Positions 41,516 to 46,814 of a DNA stretch of 46,814 nt are shown here, piece after piece. Under the pieces are notes generated by a model. The model was not told where the DNA came from. It saw only the letters and a list, made by a program, of their open reading frames with translations, and did not search any database. Both the position numbers and the translations under genes were made by a program. Each line of letters starts with the position of its first letter. The stretch's first letter is position 1. This DNA is from a virus: the IMG/VR virus record IMGVR_UViG_3300034374_004182, positions 1 through 46,814 of that record. One strand, 5' to 3'.

Positions 41516-43573
41516 ATGGCTAATTTCGTAAGTCCCGGTGTCTATGTAATTGAAAAGGACAATTCAAACTATCCTGTAAGCATCAATCCTTCCGTAGTAG
41601 GTATCGTAGGGTTTGCTGGTAAGGGTCCTGAGAACAAAGCTACTCTAATCACAAGCCAAGAGCAGCTTATTAAAACCTTTGGTAAGCCTAGTGAGGATAT
41701 CGAGGGTCAAGGTATTGAGGCTGCTCTTGAGATTCTTGAAGCAACTAATACTCTTTACTTTGTAAGATCCATCGTAGACTCAGCTAAAGCTGATTCTGGT
41801 GTAACTGTTCCTTTAGGCGCTTGCCCTCATATGGTTGTGAGTGCTAACAACTTCGGTATTAATGGTGGAAATTCTTTATACCTTAAAGTTCAGGTAGTAG
41901 ACGAAAACGGGACCTCTTCCTTTGCTGATCCTAAAGTTTTCTCTATTCCAGCAGGAACCCACCCAGATAGCCAAACTCAAGCACTTATAAACGCTATAGG
42001 TTCTGGTGCCTTCTCATCTAAAGTTTCTGTTCAAAACGATGGCACTAACGACTACCTTGTAGGAGCTTTCGCAGGGAAAAACACGAAGCTACAAGTTACT
42101 GCGGCTAGTAGTTTAGATTTTGACAACGACCTCACTGCGGCTCTTATTCCTGTAGACGAAAAGGGTGCATTAGCACCAGACGACGCATCTTCTACTTTAA
42201 CTGTACAAGGTTATACATTCGATTCTACAGGATCCAACTCTGTAGCTTATCAAGTTGATTCCTTATACGCTGGTGCTGATTATAACTACAGACTAGATGA
42301 TGCTGGTAGAGTGTTAGGAAATACTATAGAAATAGCACCTCTTGGCGGTAAAGATGTTACTCTTACTGTCAACGATGCAGGTGCTGCCGAGGAATCTTAT
42401 GTAGTTTCACTCGTAGGTTCTGGAACATTCATAGAAAAGCAGATTAACACTGGTGAAGTTGATGCTGTATCTAACTATATAAAAGGTAATCTTGTTAGCG
42501 GCGGTTCTGACTATGATGCAATTGAACTTCAAGCTTTCTCTTCAAAGCTTACTGCTCTAGGTGTTGATAATATTAGTGGTGATACTGGAACTACAGCAGA
42601 AACCGACATCGAAGTTCGGTTTGTAAAGCCAATCCAAGGCACATACAACATGACTGGTGGTAACAGTGGTGCTTCTGGAACCTCTGCTCAGATTAAAGCT
42701 GCTGCTATAGGTGAGCAGGCTCTTCACACTGGAATGTTTGCTCTAGATTATGATATACTTAACATAGGCCTTGCTGCTGTTCCAGGTATTCACGATCAAG
42801 ATGTACAAAACAACCTAGTAACTCTAGCCCAGGACTCACAAAACTTCCTCGCAGTAGTGTCTCCTCCATACGGTAAGGACACTGTTCAGGAAGCTCTTGA
42901 TTGGAGTAACGGATTATCTACAGAGAGAAGCGTAGCACTGAACAGTTCTTACGCAGCAATCTACTGGCCTTGGGTCAAGACCTATGATGTTGTAGAAAAG
43001 AAAGACAAGTGGTACGACCCTGCTATCTACGGTATTCGTCAGATGTGCTATACTGATGAGGTTGCAGATTCTTGGTTTGCTCCCGCAGGTTTCCGTAGAG
43101 GTAGACTTACCAAGCCTGTAGAAGTAGAGGTTGATGTAAGCCAGGGTGATAGAGATAACATGTACAGCGGTGGAAATGTTCTCAACCCTGTAGTAAACTT
43201 CCCACAGCAAGGTCTTGTAATCTTTGGTCAAAGAACTGCTCAAAGAACTCCTACTGCTCTAGATAGAATCAATGTTAGAAGACTTATGATAATCATAAGA
43301 AAGATCCTTCTCAACTCAACCAACCAATTCGTGTTCGAGCCTAACGATCCTACGACATGGGAGCAGGTTGCTGCTGTAGCAGAAGGTCTTCTCTCTGACA
43401 TTGTAATTAGAAGAGGCATTACTGAGTACAAAGTTATCTGTGACGAAACCACCAACACACCAACTAGAATTGATCGTGGTGAACTTTGGTGCAAGGTCCT
43501 GATTAAACCAACCAAAGCCGCAGAAATTATCATCTTCGAGCTTAACCTAACTAACCAAGCAGCAAGCCTCTGA
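41516..43573 (+). CDS. Tail sheath protein (gp18-like)
   Basis: A 685-aa contractile sheath subunit, near T4 gp18 (659 aa). The N-terminus MANFVSPGVYVIEKDNSN is the classic sheath start, followed by VGIVGFAGKGPENKATLITS, then QLIKTFGKPSED and NTLYFVRSI. The C-terminal domain has the conserved end: LDRINVRRLMIIIRKILLNS, TNQFVFEPNDPTTWEQV, then ITEYKVICDETTN and the final KPTKAAEIIIFELNLTNQ. The variable middle domains make up the outer surface. Weak GAGG ribosome site eight bases before ATG. It forms a pair with the tube gene. Confidence 0.96.
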   Translation: MANFVSPGVYVIEKDNSNYPVSINPSVVGIVGFAGKGPENKATLITSQEQLIKTFGKPSEDIEGQGIEAALEILEATNTLYFVRSIVDSAKADSGVTVPLGACPHMVVSANNFGINGGNSLYLKVQVVDENGTSSFADPKVFSIPAGTHPDSQTQALINAIGSGAFSSKVSVQNDGTNDYLVGAFAGKNTKLQVTAASSLDFDNDLTAALIPVDEKGALAPDDASSTLTVQGYTFDSTGSNSVAYQVDSLYAGADYNYRLDDAGRVLGNTIEIAPLGGKDVTLTVNDAGAAEESYVVSLVGSGTFIEKQINTGEVDAVSNYIKGNLVSGGSDYDAIELQAFSSKLTALGVDNISGDTGTTAETDIEVRFVKPIQGTYNMTGGNSGASGTSAQIKAAAIGEQALHTGMFALDYDILNIGLAAVPGIHDQDVQNNLVTLAQDSQNFLAVVSPPYGKDTVQEALDWSNGLSTERSVALNSSYAAIYWPWVKTYDVVEKKDKWYDPAIYGIRQMCYTDEVADSWFAPAGFRRGRLTKPVEVEVDVSQGDRDNMYSGGNVLNPVVNFPQQGLVIFGQRTAQRTPTALDRINVRRLMIIIRKILLNSTNQFVFEPNDPTTWEQVAAVAEGLLSDIVIRRGITEYKVICDETTNTPTRIDRGELWCKVLIKPTKAAEIIIFELNLTNQAASL

Positions 43574-43588
43574 TGAGGGAGAATAAAA

Positions 43589-44197
43589 ATGGCTGAATCA
43601 TATTTTGCAAATCAAACTGGTAGAGACATTGAGGGAACTAGTAGAAGTACACTTCCTCAAATCTCACAATCTCTAGACTCAGTAAGAGTTTATCAGTGGG
43701 AGATTACTTTTGATCTTCCACAGGATCTGCTCCTAAACACTGCTACTGGTTCTGAAATCACCAAGCCAATGACCTTTGCTGCAAAGCAGGTTAGAGGTTT
43801 AGGTTATAATCTTCAGGACATCGAGGTTCAGAGACTCAACGACAAGGTTTACTACCCTGGTAGACCTTCATTCGAGGAGCTTGAAGTAACCTTTGATAAC
43901 CTCCTTGCTACTAAGCAAGGTAGACTCCTTTACGAGTACATGAGAAGCGCCTACGACCCTGTTAAAGGTGTTTATGGTACAACTAATGTCGGTACTGGTG
44001 CTGGATCTTCTCCTATTAGAAGACACAAAACTTCTGCTACGATCCTAGAGTTCAACGGTGCAAATGAAGTGCAACAAGAGATTGAGCTTAGAGGTCTATA
44101 CCCCAAAAAGTATAGCCGTGGTGAGAAGAACTACTCTAACAATGATTTCGATACTATTGTCATGACATTCAGGTATGATTTCATGATAGTAAAGTGA
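43589..44197 (+). CDS. Tail tube protein (gp19-like)
   Basis: A 202-aa tube subunit. GGGAG at 43577-43581 lies seven bases before the ATG. gp19-like features are VRVYQWEITFDLPQDLL near the start, AKQVRGLGYNLQDIEVQRLN, DKVYYPGRPSFEELEVTFDN, LLYEYMRSAYDPVKGVYG, and the closing EIELRGLYPKKYSRGE followed by VMTFRYDFM. These are the strands that build stacked hexameric rings of the tail tube. It is somewhat longer than T4 gp19 (163 aa). A terminator follows at 44220-44252. Confidence 0.92.
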   Translation: MAESYFANQTGRDIEGTSRSTLPQISQSLDSVRVYQWEITFDLPQDLLLNTATGSEITKPMTFAAKQVRGLGYNLQDIEVQRLNDKVYYPGRPSFEELEVTFDNLLATKQGRLLYEYMRSAYDPVKGVYGTTNVGTGAGSSPIRRHKTSATILEFNGANEVQQEIELRGLYPKKYSRGEKNYSNNDFDTIVMTFRYDFMIVK

Positions 44198-44219
44198 TAT
44201 AATATATAACTATACCTCG

Positions 44220-44252
44220 CCCAACCCAGCTTCGTGTTGGGTTGGGTTTTTT
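44220..44252 (+). terminator. Rho-independent terminator after tube gene
   Basis: CCCAACCCAGC at 44220-44230 pairs with GTTGGGTTGGG at 44236-44246 (11 pairs including one G-T), with a five-base TTCGT loop and six T at 44247-44252. This ends the neck-sheath-tube transcript. The TATATAACTAT at 44203-44213 is upstream of the stem, so the following gene must depend on read-through or on an element close to its own ATG. Confidence 0.92.
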
Positions 44253-44266
44253 AATATAATAATGTA

Positions 44267-46504
44267 ATGAAGAAGTTTGCTATAGAACTACTGGAAAGCT
44301 ACTCAAAGTTAAGAGAACAAGCTCCTGCTGCCATGACACCTGAACAGGCAATAAGTATGGCAGGTGAAAGTATAAAGGCACCCAGAGTATTAAAAGGTGG
44401 ATCAGGGGGTACAGGAAGGATATGGAAGACTACGCGAAAAACTATAAGCTTTCAAAGAGACGCGCCTAACGCTAGAGCAAACAAAGTAGACGGCCCTGGA
44501 TCCGAAGGTTATGATGACCTAGCTGCATTCCTATCTGGTGCAGCGACAACACAACAGCCTGTTCAAATAAGCAAGGCTGAAAGACAGCAGATGGAACGAG
44601 ATCAAAGACAGCAAGAAACTGTTGATGGTCTTAACGAAGCTTTCCCTGGACTAGGAGACTCTGTTAACTCTTTACACGCAAAACTAACCTCTGTTAGAGA
44701 AAGGGTCCTTAAAGGTCTTAATGAAGAGAGATTACACAGTCAGTTCTTTTCAAACGCAAACAATAGTGTAAGGACTTTAACAAATAAGATGATTGAAAGA
44801 GACATGTTATTTGTAGAGCAGAGTGCTGACACTGAAGAAAAAGGAACCACAGTATTCGAGCGTGAGCCTCCATCACCAGATCAAGCTAGAAGAGCATTTA
44901 AAAACTACGAGAAGCTAATAACATTAACTGATCAACTTATGAGAGGTCAGAGAGATCCTAAAAATGCTATAGAGGATATTAGGAGGATGAAGCAACTCCT
45001 AATGAAAAATGATAAGGGTCAGGTGTTTATAAAAATAGACGGTAGATCTTTAGGTGGCATATGTCTTATGCCCAGCGAAAGGCACTCTCTTAACGAGGTT
45101 ATACAGCAGTATGAGAAAGAGGTAGACAGGTTTACTAAAGATAATTCTGATCTGTTAGACGAAGGGGAGACGCTTGCTCTAGACACCTTCGATTTCTCTA
45201 AGTCTAGCTTCAATCACTCTAATGTTGTAAAGGAAGTATCCGAGACATTAGAGATGGCCGCGCATCATATTGCTAATGGTGATGCATCTTCAGCAAAGCC
45301 ATACCTTCTTAATGTTGTAAGACAATACAAGGATAGTATAGGCAAAGCTCTCCAATTACAGAGAGGTATGTTAAGTGAGGATGATGCAGAACTAGGAGCC
45401 ATGCTCACTGAATTAGGTATAGAGAAAGGAACCAAAGACGAGGTTGAGAAGGCTGTAGTTTCTATTGTCCAAGGTTACTTGAAGCCTAGGATAGATTTCT
45501 ACAACAGATTCAAACCAGACTTTGTATCTAGAGTAGGTGAAGGTGATGTAGGTAAAGGGTTCAAGCCAGACAACATGTTGGTCTGGACAGATAAACCTAC
45601 TGATTCTGCACTAGATCCGTTTGTCCAGAAAGTCAAATTTCAGAACCTTGACAAGAAGACACAACAAGCTATAGTAAAGAGTGGTGGATCACCTACTGGT
45701 GATTATTATGTAGCTGGTGTATCTTTAAAGACTTACCTTGGTGGTACAGAGACTAAAGTAGGATCTACCTATGGATTTGTTGGACTAGGTGAGCGTTACG
45801 GCACTGGTGTAGGTTTAGGAACACACGAAAAGAATGTGCGTCAACGCATGTTAAACGCTGGTCTATCTACACAGCAGTTCGATGCTGCAAGAACTGAGCT
45901 AACTAAACTTACAGGTGCATCAAACTTCTGTAGAGATATTGTTGCAAACGATGCACTAAACCTAGTAGGGAAAACACCAAAGCAAGCTCAAGGTATAGTT
46001 ACATCTCATATAAAACTGATGATGAAAACCCACGGTATTGAAATGCCTTTAAATGACCCACAGTATATAGAAAAACTAAAGGGCGCTGACGGTACTATAG
46101 ATCCAAGATCTTTATCTAGATTCTCTGTACATCTGGAGAAACAGATGCACCTAAAGATTATTGAAAAATCATTATCAGATCGAGGTAAGTCCGAGATGGA
46201 TAATAAAGATCCTATGTTACACGCTCTACTTTTAATGGGTGTAGATGCAGGTATAGACTCTACACAAACAAATGTCATGGGCGTCACAACTAAAACTGAC
46301 ACCAATGAGAGCCATGTATATAACCAGAACGGTGAGATCATGAAGAGTGTAGAAGAGGTGTTAAGTGGTAAGAGACCCTTTACCTTCTCCAGATCAGGAT
46401 TAAGGATTGATAGAGGTATGAAGGTAGAGCTTAACAATGAGAGGAATAGAGTAGCAGTTAACTCCTACATTCCATCTATTCAAGAAAACTTAGATCTAGT
46501 CTAA
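44267..46504 (+). CDS. 745-aa unknown protein, candidate packaged internal head protein
   Basis: Not recognised by family. The N-terminus MKKFAIELLE|SYSKLRE|QAP is like the T4 capsid-targeting peptide (MKTYQEFIAE|A), with a Glu at position 10 after L-x. The rest is soluble: a helical N-terminal half (long polar helices at about 100-300), then a possible enzymatic or binding domain from residue ~420 (KGFKPDNMLVWTDKP at ~430, YYVAGVSLKTYLGGTE at ~480), which looks like the D...S-x-K spacing of divergent PD-(D/E)XK nucleases but lacks a clear Glu. The last third contains conserved-looking Gly and His patches. No Shine-Dalgarno precedes it; it follows a terminator by 14 bases and converges on the last minus-strand gene (9-nt overlap). 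It could be an Alt-like injected protein, or a large virion protein of another type. Confidence 0.5.
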   Translation: MKKFAIELLESYSKLREQAPAAMTPEQAISMAGESIKAPRVLKGGSGGTGRIWKTTRKTISFQRDAPNARANKVDGPGSEGYDDLAAFLSGAATTQQPVQISKAERQQMERDQRQQETVDGLNEAFPGLGDSVNSLHAKLTSVRERVLKGLNEERLHSQFFSNANNSVRTLTNKMIERDMLFVEQSADTEEKGTTVFEREPPSPDQARRAFKNYEKLITLTDQLMRGQRDPKNAIEDIRRMKQLLMKNDKGQVFIKIDGRSLGGICLMPSERHSLNEVIQQYEKEVDRFTKDNSDLLDEGETLALDTFDFSKSSFNHSNVVKEVSETLEMAAHHIANGDASSAKPYLLNVVRQYKDSIGKALQLQRGMLSEDDAELGAMLTELGIEKGTKDEVEKAVVSIVQGYLKPRIDFYNRFKPDFVSRVGEGDVGKGFKPDNMLVWTDKPTDSALDPFVQKVKFQNLDKKTQQAIVKSGGSPTGDYYVAGVSLKTYLGGTETKVGSTYGFVGLGERYGTGVGLGTHEKNVRQRMLNAGLSTQQFDAARTELTKLTGASNFCRDIVANDALNLVGKTPKQAQGIVTSHIKLMMKTHGIEMPLNDPQYIEKLKGADGTIDPRSLSRFSVHLEKQMHLKIIEKSLSDRGKSEMDNKDPMLHALLLMGVDAGIDSTQTNVMGVTTKTDTNESHVYNQNGEIMKSVEEVLSGKRPFTFSRSGLRIDRGMKVELNNERNRVAVNSYIPSIQENLDLV

Positions 46505-46814
46505 GAAGAAGAACTGATTATGTATCTTTAGAAGGTCATCCATATAGAGCATAATATACTCTTTACCTTCTTTACTTATTAATGTACTATATGAATCAGT
46601 ATAGTTTATTATTTCTTCTTTATACTCAAGTATTGATATGATAGGCTGCCGATCCTGGGCCATAAAAAGAATCGGTGCTTTTCCTGCGGACGCCGCGTCC
46701 CGCTCCATATGTTCTATCCACTCCCAAAGTTTTGATTGAAAATCTAACATGGAGTTGAAGCCGAGGTTGTTATACCCCTTCTTGCATTCTATAATGTATG
46801 CAAATGTCTGAGGA
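46496..46814 (-). CDS. PD-(D/E)XK-type nuclease-like protein, 5' end outside window
   Basis: On the minus strand the frame is open from the right edge of the window to TAG at 46496, so the gene is incomplete at its 5' end. An ATG at 46750 is internal: upstream of it the same frame reads FAYIIECKKGYNNLGFNSM. The ECKK is the E-x-K part of a PD-(D/E)XK core, and it is followed by SKLWEWIEHMERDAASAGKA and PILFMAQDRQPIISIL, the helix and strand that usually follow in phage recombination endonucleases and Holliday-junction-resolvase-like proteins. The remaining C-terminus is Tyr- and Lys-rich. It ends tail-to-tail with the 745-aa gene. Confidence 0.55.
   Translation of the reverse strand, partial: PQTFAYIIECKKGYNNLGFNSMLDFQSKLWEWIEHMERDAASAGKAPILFMAQDRQPIISILEYKEEIINYTDSYSTLISKEGKEYIMLYMDDLLKIHNQFFFLD

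Noticed and set aside
44267-46504. Portal protein (gp20) at this T4-like position
   Set aside because: Sequence lacks the typical portal pattern, is 220 residues longer than T4 gp20, and begins with a targeting-like leader.

Overview
This window is the virion-structure region of an A+T-rich tailed phage with a contractile tail: a myovirus of the broad T4-like superfamily, of a kind common in marine samples. The evidence is a near-complete T4-style parts list. Head genes are a gp67-like acidic core protein, a gp21-like prohead protease, a gp22-like scaffold and a gp23-like major capsid protein. Neck genes resemble gp13, gp14 and gp15. Tail genes include a sheath (gp18), tube (gp19), tape measure (gp29), tube initiator (gp48/54) and baseplate proteins like gp53, gp27, gp5, gp25, gp6 and gp7. 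I see no integrase, repressor, insertion sequence, tRNA, rRNA or CRISPR array. The host cannot be named from this sequence.

Layout. (1) 1-1096, minus strand: three closely coupled non-structural genes, one a Cas4/RecB-type PD-(D/E)XK nuclease with four iron-sulfur cysteines. (2) 1097-1156: a short divergent control region. (3) 1157-33686, plus strand: a roughly 32 kb tail, baseplate and adhesin operon whose genes mostly overlap by 1-8 nt. It runs small protein, tape measure, tube initiator, gp53-like, hub, spike, lectin-fold protein, gp25-like, gp6-like, giant gp7/gpI-like. It then reaches an adhesin block: three paralogous adaptor/fibre proteins, a beta-helix spike, another large fibre-like protein, a cysteine- and glycine-rich protein, and a PAAR spike tip. 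(4) 33687-38867: head module, closed by a strong terminator after the capsid gene. (5) 38890-44252: neck and tail-completion genes, sheath and tube, closed by a second terminator. (6) 44267-46504: an isolated 745-aa protein of unknown function whose N-terminus looks like a capsid-targeting sequence. (7) 46496-46814, minus strand: the C-terminal part of a second nuclease-like gene that runs off the window.

How the genes fit together. Core protein, scaffold and protease build and mature a gp23 shell. Neck proteins join it to a sheath-tube tail whose length is set by the tape measure. The gp53/27/5/25/6/7-like proteins plus the PAAR tip form the baseplate and puncturing device. The adhesin block supplies at least four carbohydrate-binding or beta-helical modules for host recognition. 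Portal and terminase genes are not in this window.

The most unusual content is: the family of three adaptor proteins built on one core in three architectures; a protein with tandem cysteine modules and duplicated glycine-rich linkers; a prohead protease carrying a long basic, EF-hand-containing extension; and several proteins with N-terminal (L/I)-x-E sites that suggest packaged, possibly injected, internal head proteins. Functions were assigned from motifs, gene order and protein length read by eye; no database search was run.
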